DNA from: CAVUAF01 sp963739375
GTDB lineage: Bacteria; Acidobacteriota; Terriglobia; Terriglobales; Acidobacteriaceae
DNA length: 64,000 nt
Reading direction: 5' to 3'
Assembly: GCA_963739375.1 (NCBI GenBank)
Contig: CAVUAF010000020.1
Span: forward strand, 1 to 64,000
The notes under the pieces were generated by a model, which was not told where the DNA came from, made no database searches, and worked only from the letters and a program-made list of their open reading frames with translations. This document shows, piece by piece, positions 47,191 to 56,021 of this stretch (position 1 is the first letter of the stretch; each line of letters opens with the position of its first letter). Both the position numbers and the translations under genes were made by a program.

Positions 47191-48351
47191 TTGAAGCAAG
47201 CAGCGTTGGCCGTCATCCTGGCGGCGCTATTCACCGGATGCGGCGCCACGAGCAGCTCCTCTTCCAGCCAGGTCTCTCCCAGCACCACGCTCAAGCAGCG
47301 TGCCTTCATCAGCAATCAGCTGGCCAGCGCCGGCCTTCCCGCCGGCCAGGTCATGGTGGTGGACGCCGCCCGGGACCTGCTGGCGAACGTCATCAGCGTC
47401 GGCGGCCAGCCCAGCTTCATGGTGCTGAGCTCCGACAAGACGAAGACCTTTCTCTTCGATTCCCAGAGCAACGACCTCATCGTCCTCGACAACACCACGG
47501 AAACCTCCACTGGCGCCGTGGCGCTCAACGACATCGCCCGCAGCCTGGTGGTCCTCGGCGACAACAACACCGCGCTGGTGGCGCTGCGCAACAACGGCAG
47601 CGTGGCTTTTGTGGACACCGCCAACAGCGCTATCACCGCCACCATTGGCCTGCCGGCGGTGCGCACCCTGGTGCTCAGCCACGGCAGCAGCCGCGCCCTG
47701 GCCTTCAGCGACAACGCGCGCAACTCGCTCGCCGTCATTGACACCAGCGCCCGGACCGCGGTGGCGATCACCAGTGCCGCCTTCGATTACCCCATCTACG
47801 GCGTCTTCAGCAGCGACGACTCCAAGGCCTACATCCTGAGTTGCGGCGCGGAATGCGGCGGCGCCACCGCCAAAGTGAGCGTCCTCGATATGGCCTCCGG
47901 CGCCGTTTCCCAGACCGTCCCCGTTTCCGCCGCCACCATCGCCCTGCTCGACGGCTCCCGCCTCTATGTCGCCGGCACCCAGGGCACCAGCGGCAAGCTC
48001 GACGTCGTGGACGTCGGCACTATGACCGTGTCCAAGTCCGGCGTGGCCATCAGCGACGGCTTCCACCAGGTGATTTCCTTGGGCACCGACAACCGCCTCT
48101 TCATCGGCGCCCGCACCTGCAACAACGTCACCAGCGGCTGCCTCAGCATCTTCAACACCACTACCCAGACCGCCACCGTGGACACCCCGCATGGCGACGT
48201 CACCGGCTTGCAGCCCATCACCGGACGCAGCATCGTCTACGTCATCGAAGGCGGCGAGCTGCGCATCATCAACACCAGCACCGAGGTCGAGCAGACCTTC
48301 CCCGCGATTGACATCGTCGGCCGGGCCATTGACGTGAAGCTGGTGGAGTGA
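47191..48351 (+). CDS. Lipoprotein with beta-propeller-like repeats (YncE-like)
   Basis: A 386-residue protein from TTG 47191, supported by GGGGGAG nine bases upstream; the frame is open back to 45,640 but that part lies antisense to the aminotransferase. Residues 1-17 are a lipoprotein signal with FTGC (Cys17 lipidated). Short repeated units of about 40 residues follow, each with V-x-x-V/I-D-x patterns (VMVVDAARDLLANVI, IVLDNTTETSTGAVAL, VAFVDTANSAITATIGL), as in YncE-type seven-bladed propellers. It probably binds a surface ligand. A TATAAT lies at 47,130-47,135. Confidence 0.82.
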   Translation: MKQAALAVILAALFTGCGATSSSSSSQVSPSTTLKQRAFISNQLASAGLPAGQVMVVDAARDLLANVISVGGQPSFMVLSSDKTKTFLFDSQSNDLIVLDNTTETSTGAVALNDIARSLVVLGDNNTALVALRNNGSVAFVDTANSAITATIGLPAVRTLVLSHGSSRALAFSDNARNSLAVIDTSARTAVAITSAAFDYPIYGVFSSDDSKAYILSCGAECGGATAKVSVLDMASGAVSQTVPVSAATIALLDGSRLYVAGTQGTSGKLDVVDVGTMTVSKSGVAISDGFHQVISLGTDNRLFIGARTCNNVTSGCLSIFNTTTQTATVDTPHGDVTGLQPITGRSIVYVIEGGELRIINTSTEVEQTFPAIDIVGRAIDVKLVE

Positions 48352-48497
48352 TCGGGAGCGCCCAGCCCCCAGGCCCGCCATCCGGCAGTTCCTCAGTTCT
48401 GGATGACGCTTCTGCTTTGCCAAGACGGAAGTCGATCTCGCCGAAGCCTGCCGCCGGCTGCACGTCCTCACTCGCGCCGGCGCCACCCGCGCCCGCT

Positions 48498-48527
48498 AAA
48501 AAATCAACGCGGGCTCATCGCCCGCGT
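48498..48527 (-). terminator. Rho-independent terminator
   Basis: An 8-bp stem (ACGCGGGC / GCCCGCGT) with a 5-base loop, followed on the minus strand by TTGATTTTTTAG. It ends the small membrane-protein gene to its right and may also stop transcription from the lipoprotein gene. Confidence 0.8.
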
Positions 48528-48610
48528 CTACTCTTCATCAATAGGAAATCGGCCCGGCACACCCCAGCCCCACTGGCTGCCGATTGCCCCCGTGGCCCTG
48601 CCGCTGGCCG

Positions 48611-48889
48611 CTATTGCGGACCCTGCACCAGTCCGTTGTACAGCCACATGCCGGCGATCACCAGGATCAGCAGCCCGCTGGCGGCGCCGAGCACCTGCAC
48701 GAAAGGCGTCACCCGGTTAATGCGGCGCAGGTTTTCGCCCTGCTCGGTCCGCATCTGCGACTCGCGGTCGTCCAGGAACAGTTGATCGTCTTCGTGCATG
48801 GTCAAGGTGCTGCGATAGATCAGCAGCAGGATCAGAACGGTGGTCAGGGCGGCCCAGGTAATCAGCAGAATCAGCATCGAATGAGACAT
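48611..48889 (-). CDS. Small two-helix membrane protein
   Basis: A 92-residue protein with hydrophobic helices at residues about 4-25 (MLILLITWAALTTVLILLLIY) and 67-85 (GAASGLLILVIAGMWLYNG), joined by a charged loop with DDQLFLDDRES. GGAGGGA precedes ATG 48889; longer readings would run into tRNA-Leu. No family is recognised. It stands alone between the terminator and the tRNA. Confidence 0.75.
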   Translation of the reverse strand: MSHSMLILLITWAALTTVLILLLIYRSTLTMHEDDQLFLDDRESQMRTEQGENLRRINRVTPFVQVLGAASGLLILVIAGMWLYNGLVQGPQ

Positions 48890-48984
48890 ACGTCCCTCCG
48901 ACTTCGATCGTGCCAGTCCCGCGTACTGGAGGGCCCGGTTTCCCCGGGTCGCGGTAGGGGGGCCACGGGTGATTATATGCCTTG

Positions 48985-49069
48985 TGGTGCCAGGAGTGGG
49001 ACTCGAACCCACACGCCTTGCGGCACAGGTTCCTAAGACCTGCGCGTCTGCCAGTTCCGCCATCCTGGC
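48985..49069 (-). tRNA. tRNA-Leu (TAG)
   Basis: A class II cloverleaf with a long variable arm. The acceptor is GCCAGGA/TCCTGGC, the anticodon stem CAGGT/ACCTG has loop CTTAGGA (anticodon TAG), the T-loop is TTCGAGT, the discriminator is A, and CCA is encoded. Confidence 0.97.
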
Positions 49070-49169
49070 GCTGCCCCCAGTATAGCCGCTCCTCCGCTGC
49101 CGCTGCCGCCCTTCCCTGGGGTTCCTGCGTGTCCTTTGAGGTGCGCTCTTGATTTTCGCCGTTCCGCAA

Positions 49170-49184
49170 TTCCGCCGTTCGGCA
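49170..49184. repeat. Short dispersed repeat, copy 1
   Basis: TTCCGCCGTTCGGCA occurs here, upstream of the DUF3467 gene, and exactly again at 50,269-50,283 inside the glycosyltransferase gene. Related words (TTCGGCAATTCCGC) lie at about 51,319-51,332, after that gene. The flanks are runs of TTCCGCA/CAATTC words. Confidence 0.6.
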
Positions 49185-49213
49185 CTTCCGCAATTCGTTT
49201 ATCCTGTCCGGCT

Positions 49214-49507
49214 ATGTCCATGCCCGTCCAACCCGACATTAAGCTCGTCAACACTCCGGACTACCGCGAGCACTACTCCAACAGCGTGCAGATTCGCGTC
49301 AACGTCTGGGACTTTTTCCTGGTCTTCGGCACGCTGCAACCGCAGAGCGAGACCCAGGTCGAGGTGCGCAACTTCCAGGGCGTGTACCTGAGCCCGCAGC
49401 AGGCCAAGGCGCTGCTGCGCGTCCTGGAACAGAACGTGGCCCAGTACGAGAACGCCTTCGGGCAGATTAACCTCGACGCACGCACCGCGCCCGGCCCCGT
49501 TCACTGA
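49214..49507 (+). CDS. DUF3467-domain protein
   Basis: A 97-residue soluble protein with the DUF3467 pattern: YSNSVQIRVNVWDFFLVFG, then VEVRNFQGVYLSPQQAKALLRVL. Start ATG 49214 excludes an upstream stretch made of repeat sequence; ATG 49220 is also possible. Function is unknown for the family. Confidence 0.85.
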   Translation: MSMPVQPDIKLVNTPDYREHYSNSVQIRVNVWDFFLVFGTLQPQSETQVEVRNFQGVYLSPQQAKALLRVLEQNVAQYENAFGQINLDARTAPGPVH

Positions 49508-49556
49508 TGGCCACCCCGCCCGCGAGCCGCGATGGGTGGGAAGACGACCTTGCCCC

Positions 49557-51292
49557 ATGTCTGTGCTTAACCTGCATTCGCGCCATCGGCTGCGGCTGGT
49601 GAAGGCCGCCGTCGCTCCCGCCGCCGCCGCGCCGAGCTGGCGTGAGACCGCGCTTGTCTTCGCCGTCATCTTCGCCGCCATCCTGGTGGCGCATGCCCCC
49701 CTGCTTTCGCTCCCTTACTTCTGGGACGAAGCTGGCTATTACATTCCCGCCGCCCATGACCTGCTGCTCACCGGCGATCCCATCCCACACTCCACCGCCG
49801 CCAATCCGCATCCCCCGCTGGTCATCGCCGGCCTCGCCCTCGCCTGGAAGATTGCCGGTTTCGCCCCGGTGGTGACGCGGCTGGTGATGCTGCTCTGGAC
49901 AGCGTTTGCGCTCACCGGCCTGTACCAGCTCGCGCGCCGCGTGGCCCCGGAAGCGGTCGCGCTGGCCACGGTCGCGCTTACCGCCCTTTACCCGTCTTCT
50001 TCTCGCAAAGCGCGCTGGCCCACCTCGACCTGCCCGCCGCCGCCTTCACCTTCTGGGGGCTCTACTTCTACGTGGGGGATCGCAAGCTCGCCTGCGCCGC
50101 CGCGTTTTCGCTGGCCGGCCTCGCGAAAGAGACTGCCATCCTCGCGCCGCTCGCGCTCTTGGTCCTCGCCCTGGCTCAGCTGGCTGGGAAGGGGCGAGGC
50201 CTCAGCCGCGCCGCCGGTGCCGAAGTAGAGGAAGGGGCTTCAGCCCCGAAGGTACCCGCGCCCCGCACTTCCGCCGTTCGGCAATTCGCTGGTTCCCTTT
50301 ATCTGCTCGCCCCGCTGCTCCCGCTCGGCGCCTGGTTGCTCTTTCAATACGCCCGCACCGGCCACCCGCTCGGCGATCCCGGTTTCGTGCGCTACAACCT
50401 GACTGCCACCCTCGTGCCGCCGCGCTTCTTCCTGGCCCTGTTGCAGCGGATCTGGCAACTCGGCGGACACATGAGCCTGTACGTGCTCACCGCCGCCATG
50501 CTGCTGGCCCTGTTCTTTCCGCCGCTGCCGGAAGACCTGCGCGCCTTGCGCCGCGGCCACGTGGTTGAGATGCCTTCCCCCGCCCTGCGGCAGCGCATCG
50601 CGCCGCCCACGCAGCTCGCCTTCGCCGCCGTCGTGCTCGCCTATCTGCTCGCCCTTTCGCTCGTCGGCGGTGCGGTGCTGGCGCGCTATCTCCTGCCCGT
50701 AGTGCCTCTCTTCATCCTGATCGCCGTTTCTACCCTGCGCCGACGTATCCCGGTGTGGCACTGGGTGGTAGGGATCGTCGGCGCGGCCTTCGTCATCGCC
50801 CTCTTCATCAACCCGCCCTACCGCTTTGCCCCGGAAGACAATCTCGCCTGGCGCGACTTCGTCCTCCTGCACCAGCAGGCCGCCGACGTGGTTGAGGCGC
50901 GTTATCCTGCCGCGCGCGTACTCACCGCCTGGCCCGCGTCCGACGAACTGACGCGCCCCTACCTCGGCTACGTGCGCCGTCCCCTGCGCGTCGCCCGCCT
51001 CGAGAATTTCTCGCTGGCGGAGACCGAGCACGCCGCCGCCCGCACCGACTACGATCTCGCCCTCGTCTTCTCCACCAAATACCAGCCGCCACGCGGCTCT
51101 CCCCTCGACTGGCTCCCCGCCTGGCGGCGCGCCCATGAGCGCTACTTCGACTTCCACCAGGACCTCCCGCCCGAGGTCGTCGCCGAACTGCTCCACGGCC
51201 GCCTGGTCTGGCGCGCTTCCCGCGGCGGCCAGTGGGCGGCGCTGATCGAGTTCCCGCGGGTGATAAACGCGGAACTGCGCGCCGCGGATTGA
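49557..51292 (+). CDS. GT-C family membrane glycosyltransferase (ArnT/PMT-like), one frameshift
   Basis: Two frames, 49,557-about 49,993 and about 49,994-51,292, join into one protein of about 578 residues if one C is restored in TTTACCCGTC near 49,991 (TAC CCC GTC TTC TTC). The N-terminal part has a membrane helix and the GT-C motif LPYFWDEAGYY with a catalytic-type Asp-Glu. Later parts have about eight helices and a C-terminal periplasmic domain. Such enzymes use polyprenyl-phosphate sugars. Residues encoded by 50,186-50,296 form a Ser/Ala/Arg-rich insert between two helices and coincide with repeat DNA. The frameshift could be real or a base-call error. Confidence 0.8.
50234..50288. repeat. 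Repeat elements inserted in frame in the glycosyltransferase gene
   Basis: The palindrome GGGGCTTCAGCCCC (50,234-50,247) and the dispersed word TTCCGCCGTTCGGCA (50,269-50,283) both lie inside the coding frame. Related elements lie in intergenic DNA (CGGGACTTCAGCCCG at 34,826-34,840; copy 1 at 49,170). The encoded peptide interrupts two membrane helices without breaking the frame. Confidence 0.65.
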
Positions 51293-51380
51293 CGCGGAGC
51301 AACGCGAATCAGCTTCCATTCGGCAATTCCGCATTTCCGCAGTTCGGCAATCGAGCGGGGTCCGGCTCACAGACGTTAAA

Positions 51381-52112
51381 ATGCAGACAATGCTCCCGCC
51401 GGTCCTGCTACAGCTCCACAGTGAGGTCATCGCCTGCACGCGCTGCCCGCGTCTGGTCGAGCACTGCCGGCGCGTGGCGCGCGAGAAGCGCCGTGCCTAC
51501 CGCGATCACACTTATTGGGGCAAGCCGGTGCCCGGCTGGGGCGATCACCGCGCGCGCGTCCTGATTCTCGGTCTCGCTCCCGGCGCCCACGGTTCCAACC
51601 GCACCGGACGCCCGTTCACCGGCGACGGCTCGGGCAACTTCATGTATCCGGTGCTGCACCAGACCGGCTTCGCCTTCCAGCCGCACTCCACCGCGCGCGA
51701 CGACGGCATGGAGCTCCGCGACCTCTACATCACCGCCACCGTGCGCTGCGCTCCACCCGGCAACAAGCCGACGCCCGCCGAGATCGCCAACTGCGCTCCC
51801 TTCCTCGATCGCGAACTCGAATGTCTGGGAAATGTGCGCGTGGTGGTCGCGCTGGGGAAGATCGGGTTCGACGCCTACCTCGCCTACCTGCAGCGCCGCG
51901 GCTTCGCGGCGCGCAAGGCGGGCTTCAAGTTCGGCCACGCCGCGCACTACCGCATGCCCGACGGCCGCATCCTGCTGGCTTCGTACCACCCGTCGCAGCA
52001 GAACACGCTGACCGGGAAGCTTACCCGCCGGATGTTCACGCAAATCTTCCGCACCGCGCGCAAGCTGGCGGCTCAGCCCGCCGGCGCGGCCGCCACTGCA
52101 CCGGCGCCCTGA
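51381..52112 (+). CDS. Uracil-DNA glycosylase, family 5 (UDGb)
   Basis: A 243-residue protein. The iron-sulphur cysteines begin with CTRCPRLVEHC (Cys19, Cys22, Cys29); the uracil-binding motif is GLAPGAHGSNRTGRPF, which lacks the polar catalytic residue as family 5 does, and the second motif is HPSQQNT. It removes uracil and other deaminated bases from DNA. The C-terminal Ala/Pro tail overlaps the convergent symporter gene by 40 bp. Confidence 0.93.
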   Translation: MQTMLPPVLLQLHSEVIACTRCPRLVEHCRRVAREKRRAYRDHTYWGKPVPGWGDHRARVLILGLAPGAHGSNRTGRPFTGDGSGNFMYPVLHQTGFAFQPHSTARDDGMELRDLYITATVRCAPPGNKPTPAEIANCAPFLDRELECLGNVRVVVALGKIGFDAYLAYLQRRGFAARKAGFKFGHAAHYRMPDGRILLASYHPSQQNTLTGKLTRRMFTQIFRTARKLAAQPAGAAATAPAP

Positions 52113-53332
52113 CCGCGCGCCTCCCGCGCCAGCACGCTGCCGACAGCCAGCCATCCCGTCACGTTCGCCGTGGTGCGGAACATGTCGGGAATCGTGTCCA
52201 CCGCCAGCAGCACGGCAATGCCTTCCACCGGGATTCCCGCCACCGCCAGCACCGGGATGAGCACGATGATCGCGCCCGCGGGAATTCCCGGCACTGTGAG
52301 GCTGGTGGCGATCACGGTCGCGACCACGGTCGCTAGCTGCGTCCACGCCAGCGGCACGCCGTACAGCCGCGCCAGGAACAGCACCCCGACAATCTGCGCG
52401 ATCACCGCCCCCACGCGAAACACCGAGGCCGCCAGCGGCAGGAAGAATCCGTAGGTCTCTTCCGGAATCTGTAGTTCCTGGGCGGCTTCATACGTGGCCG
52501 GCAGCGCCGCCATCGACGAGCGCGACGAGAATGCCACCGCCTGCGCCGGCAGCAGGCTCTTGACCAGCTGTCCCAGCGGGACGCGTGCCAGCGCCACCGT
52601 CGCCGGATACATCAGCAGAATGAATGCGGCCGAAATCGCCGACAGCACCACGATGTAGTACGCCAGCGCCCCCACCGCCGCCCAGCCCACCCGCGCTGCC
52701 AGCGGCATGGCCAGCGCGAAGACGCCCAGCGGCGCCCAGCGCACGATGTACGCGATGTACACCAGCAGCGCATCGGCGACGCCGTGAAAGAACTCCACCA
52801 CGCGCGCCCGCCGCGGCGCTGCCACGCGGGTCACCGCCAGCCCAAATCCAATGGCACACACCACCAGCGGCAGCAGCGCGCCGTCGTTCGCCGCCTTGAA
52901 CACATTGGCGGGAATCAGGTCGGTGATCCACTGCGCCAGTGTCGGTGGCGGCGCCAGGGCAGGCGACTCCACCGCCGCCTTGGCGGTGAGGTTGGCCGCA
53001 ACCTGCGGATCGAGCCGCAGCCGCGCCAGCAGCGGATACCCGGCAGCGGTCGCCAGCACCGCCGCCCCCAGGAGAAACATCAGGATCAGCCCCAGCGCGC
53101 GCGCTCCCAGCCGCCCCAGGCGCCGGTGGTCGCCCTGCTCCGCGATCCCCACCACCAGGCTCGCCACCACCAGCGGAATTACCGCCACCCGGATCGCGTT
53201 TACGAACAGGATCCCGGCCGGCTCCACCCAATGCGCCGCGCGCACCAGCCACGGCCAGCCGCTCGCCGCCGCCGCTATCCCCAGCGCCAGCCCCGCCAGC
53301 AGTCCGATCAACACCCGCAGCGCGGATCCCAT
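52073..53332 (-). CDS. Dicarboxylate/amino-acid:cation symporter (DAACS family)
   Basis: A 419-residue protein from ATG 53332 (preceded by GAGCGAGG) with about eight hydrophobic helices. The hairpin signature is SSRSSMAALPAT and the substrate/cation site region is VDTIPDMFRTTANVTG, with Asp and Arg positions typical of glutamate/dicarboxylate transporters. It probably imports dicarboxylates or acidic amino acids with protons or sodium. Its end overlaps the UDG gene by 40 bp tail to tail. Confidence 0.92.
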   Translation of the reverse strand: MGSALRVLIGLLAGLALGIAAAASGWPWLVRAAHWVEPAGILFVNAIRVAVIPLVVASLVVGIAEQGDHRRLGRLGARALGLILMFLLGAAVLATAAGYPLLARLRLDPQVAANLTAKAAVESPALAPPPTLAQWITDLIPANVFKAANDGALLPLVVCAIGFGLAVTRVAAPRRARVVEFFHGVADALLVYIAYIVRWAPLGVFALAMPLAARVGWAAVGALAYYIVVLSAISAAFILLMYPATVALARVPLGQLVKSLLPAQAVAFSSRSSMAALPATYEAAQELQIPEETYGFFLPLAASVFRVGAVIAQIVGVLFLARLYGVPLAWTQLATVVATVIATSLTVPGIPAGAIIVLIPVLAVAGIPVEGIAVLLAVDTIPDMFRTTANVTGWLAVGSVLAREARGQGAGAVAAAPAG

Positions 53333-53508
53333 CCTCGCTCTCTCCCCAGATCTCACGGCTTCCGCAGCGCCACCGGTCGCAACGCCGCGGTCACTACCGC
53401 CTTGCGATTTGGACGCGCATCATACACCGTGCCTCGCCGCCCTTCCGTCCGCGTGGCCAGCCACCGTTTTTGTCCCGCGGCGCACGCCGGCTGTAGTATG
53501 CGAGGCGC

Positions 53509-55749
53509 ATGAGCGCCGAGAATCCGCCCATCAGCGCCCCGCGCCGCGCCGTCCCGGTCTTTGTCGCCACCACGGTGATGCTCTCGTTCATCTCCTTCTG
53601 GCGCGCGGCGGCCATCGTCCTCTCCGACCTTGCCTCCTCCGCCTACTACGTCGGCGGCGACACCGAGAAGGTCATCGGCAAGAGCGCCGCCTGGTTCGTG
53701 CTGGCGGTCATGCTCTTCAGCTATGCCGTGCGCGCCGTCTACATCGAGTCCAGCTCCATGTTCGTGCGCGGCGGCGTCTATCGCGTGGTCAAGGAGGCGA
53801 TGGGCGGCACCCTGGCCAAGCTCTCGGTCTCGGCGCTGCTCTTCGATTACGTCCTGACCGGACCCATCAGCGCCGTCTCCGCCGGCCTCTACATGGCCGG
53901 CCTCATCCAGGACGTCAGCGTGCACGTGGGCCATCCGCTCCACGTTCCCGCCAACGCTTTCGCCGCTGCCTTCGCCATCCTGGTCATGGCGTACTTCTGG
54001 TGGAAGAACACCCAGGGGATTCACGAGTCCAGCACCAAGGCGCTGTGGATCATGGGCATCACCACCGTGATGGTGGTGATCCTGATCGCCTGGTGCCTCC
54101 TGACCCTGGCCCGCCTCGGCATTCACCTGCCGCCGGCGCCGGTGGCGGCCAACATCACGCGCGACCACGAGTTTTTCGGCTGGCTGCACAACACCTGGTT
54201 CAGCCGCCTGACCCTGGTCATCCTGATCGCCGGCTTCGGTCACTCCGTGCTGGCCATGAGCGGCGAAGAATCCCTGGCCCAGGTCAACCGCGAGATCGAG
54301 AGTCCCAAGCTCAAGAACCTGGAGCGCGCCGGCCTGGTCATTTTTCTCTACAGCCTCTTCTTCACCTCGCTGGTTTCCTTCTTCGCGGTGATGATCATCC
54401 CCGACAATGTCCGCCCGAATTATTTCGGCAACCTGATCGGCGGCCTGGCCATGTACGTCATCGGGCCCACTCCGCTGAAGCTGCTCTTCCAGGCCTTCGT
54501 GGTGCTGGTGGGCGCCCTCATCCTCTCCGGCGCGGTCAACACCGCCATCGTCGGTTCCAACGGCGTGCTCAACCGCATCAGCGAAGACGGCGTCATGCCC
54601 CCCTGGTTCCGTCGCCCGCATCACCGCTACGGCACCAGCTATCGCCTCATCAATCTGATCGTGGGCCTCCAGGTCCTGACCATCGTGCTCAGCCGCGGCA
54701 ATGTCTTCGTGCTCGCCGGGCTGTACGCCTTCGGCGTCATCTGGAGCTTCGCCTTCAAGGCGCTCGCCGTCCTCATCCTGCGCTACACCCATCCCGGCGG
54801 GCGCGAATGGAAGGTGCCGGGCAACCTGCACCTCGGCGGGAAGGAACTGCCCTGGGGTCTTTTCCTCATCACCGTCGTCCTGTTCCTCACCGCGGTGGTG
54901 AACTTCTTCACCAAGCCCGGCGCCACCATCGCCGGCGTTCTCTTCAGCTGCGTTTTCTTCAGCATCTTCGCGCTCTCCGAGCACTACACCGCGCGCCAGG
55001 CCCATACCCGCGAAAATGTGGAGCAGTTCCGCGTCTACAGCAATCCCGAGGTCAGCAGCGAACTGCTCGAGGTGCGCCCCGGCAACATCCTGGTCGGAAT
55101 TCGCGATCCCCACAACCTGGCCTACCTGCGCCAGGTGCTCACCGACACCGACACCACGCAGCAGGACGTCGTGGTCATGACTGCGCGCCTCTACCACCGC
55201 GAGCACAGTTTCTCCGGCAATCGCAGCCTCGAAGCCAAAGACATTTTTGACGACTACGAGCAGCAGCTCTTCACCGCCGTGGTGAGCATCGCCGAGCGCG
55301 AAGGCAAGCACGTCTCGCTGCTGGTCGCTGCCGGCAACAACGTCTTCGACGCCATCGTCCTCACCGCCCAGTCGTTGCGCTCCACCAGGATCGTTTGCGG
55401 CCTCAGCAACAAGCTCTCCCCCGACGAGCAAGGCAAGCTCACCGGCGACGCCTGGGAGCGCCTCCCTGCGCCCCGCCCCGCCATGTCCCTGGAACTCATC
55501 GGCCGCGAGGGCGATGTGCACCGCTACGAACTCGGCCCCCACGCCCCGCACCTGCGCAGCCAGGACCTCATCCTCCTGCACGACCTGTGGCTCAAGCTCA
55601 CCACCGATCCCACGCTGCGCAACCTGCACCACTACCACGTGATTTCCCTCGCCCTCCGCGAGTTGCAGCGCGAACTCCGTGGCTCGCGCCGCGCCGAGTT
55701 GCTCCGCGAGCTGCACCGCGAAACTGACCACCCTCCTCCCGACAGCTAG
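53509..55749 (+). CDS. APC-family transporter with C-terminal Usp-like domain
   Basis: A 746-residue protein. Residues about 15-490 contain about twelve membrane helices of the APC superfamily (SDLASSAYYVGG in helix 1 and SMFVRGGVYRVVKEAMGG). Residues about 515-745 form a soluble domain that begins GNILVGIRDPHNLAYLRQVL and contains VVVMTARLYHRE, resembling a universal-stress-protein fold. Such fusions are thought to sense nucleotide or energy state, which is inference here. The substrate is unknown. The 272-bp gap that follows has no gene, only short TGTCCTT-type repeats. Confidence 0.88.
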   Translation: MSAENPPISAPRRAVPVFVATTVMLSFISFWRAAAIVLSDLASSAYYVGGDTEKVIGKSAAWFVLAVMLFSYAVRAVYIESSSMFVRGGVYRVVKEAMGGTLAKLSVSALLFDYVLTGPISAVSAGLYMAGLIQDVSVHVGHPLHVPANAFAAAFAILVMAYFWWKNTQGIHESSTKALWIMGITTVMVVILIAWCLLTLARLGIHLPPAPVAANITRDHEFFGWLHNTWFSRLTLVILIAGFGHSVLAMSGEESLAQVNREIESPKLKNLERAGLVIFLYSLFFTSLVSFFAVMIIPDNVRPNYFGNLIGGLAMYVIGPTPLKLLFQAFVVLVGALILSGAVNTAIVGSNGVLNRISEDGVMPPWFRRPHHRYGTSYRLINLIVGLQVLTIVLSRGNVFVLAGLYAFGVIWSFAFKALAVLILRYTHPGGREWKVPGNLHLGGKELPWGLFLITVVLFLTAVVNFFTKPGATIAGVLFSCVFFSIFALSEHYTARQAHTRENVEQFRVYSNPEVSSELLEVRPGNILVGIRDPHNLAYLRQVLTDTDTTQQDVVVMTARLYHREHSFSGNRSLEAKDIFDDYEQQLFTAVVSIAEREGKHVSLLVAAGNNVFDAIVLTAQSLRSTRIVCGLSNKLSPDEQGKLTGDAWERLPAPRPAMSLELIGREGDVHRYELGPHAPHLRSQDLILLHDLWLKLTTDPTLRNLHHYHVISLALRELQRELRGSRRAELLRELHRETDHPPPDS

Positions 55750-56021
55750 CCGCCCCGCTTCCCCCGTCCCCTTCAGTGTCCTTGGTAGTGCGCCCTACAG
55801 TGTCCTTTTGTGGTTTGGTTCTTACGTCTCGGTGGTGTAAGCTGGTGGTCCCTCCCCAAGAACAACGTGTGGCCGTTTCCTGCGTGGACCTGACCGATCC
55901 GCATCCGCCGTTTCCACGCCGGTCGTAATACAATGGGCGGGGGTCGAACCAACGGGACCAGGCGGCACGTCGCGCAAGCGTCCCAACCGCGTGGGGAACT
56001 AAAACCAGGAGGCTGATTGCC

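Noticed and set aside
53353..55731. A 792-codon minus-strand open frame
   Set aside because: Antisense to the APC-Usp gene; no signal, motif or ribosome site supports it.
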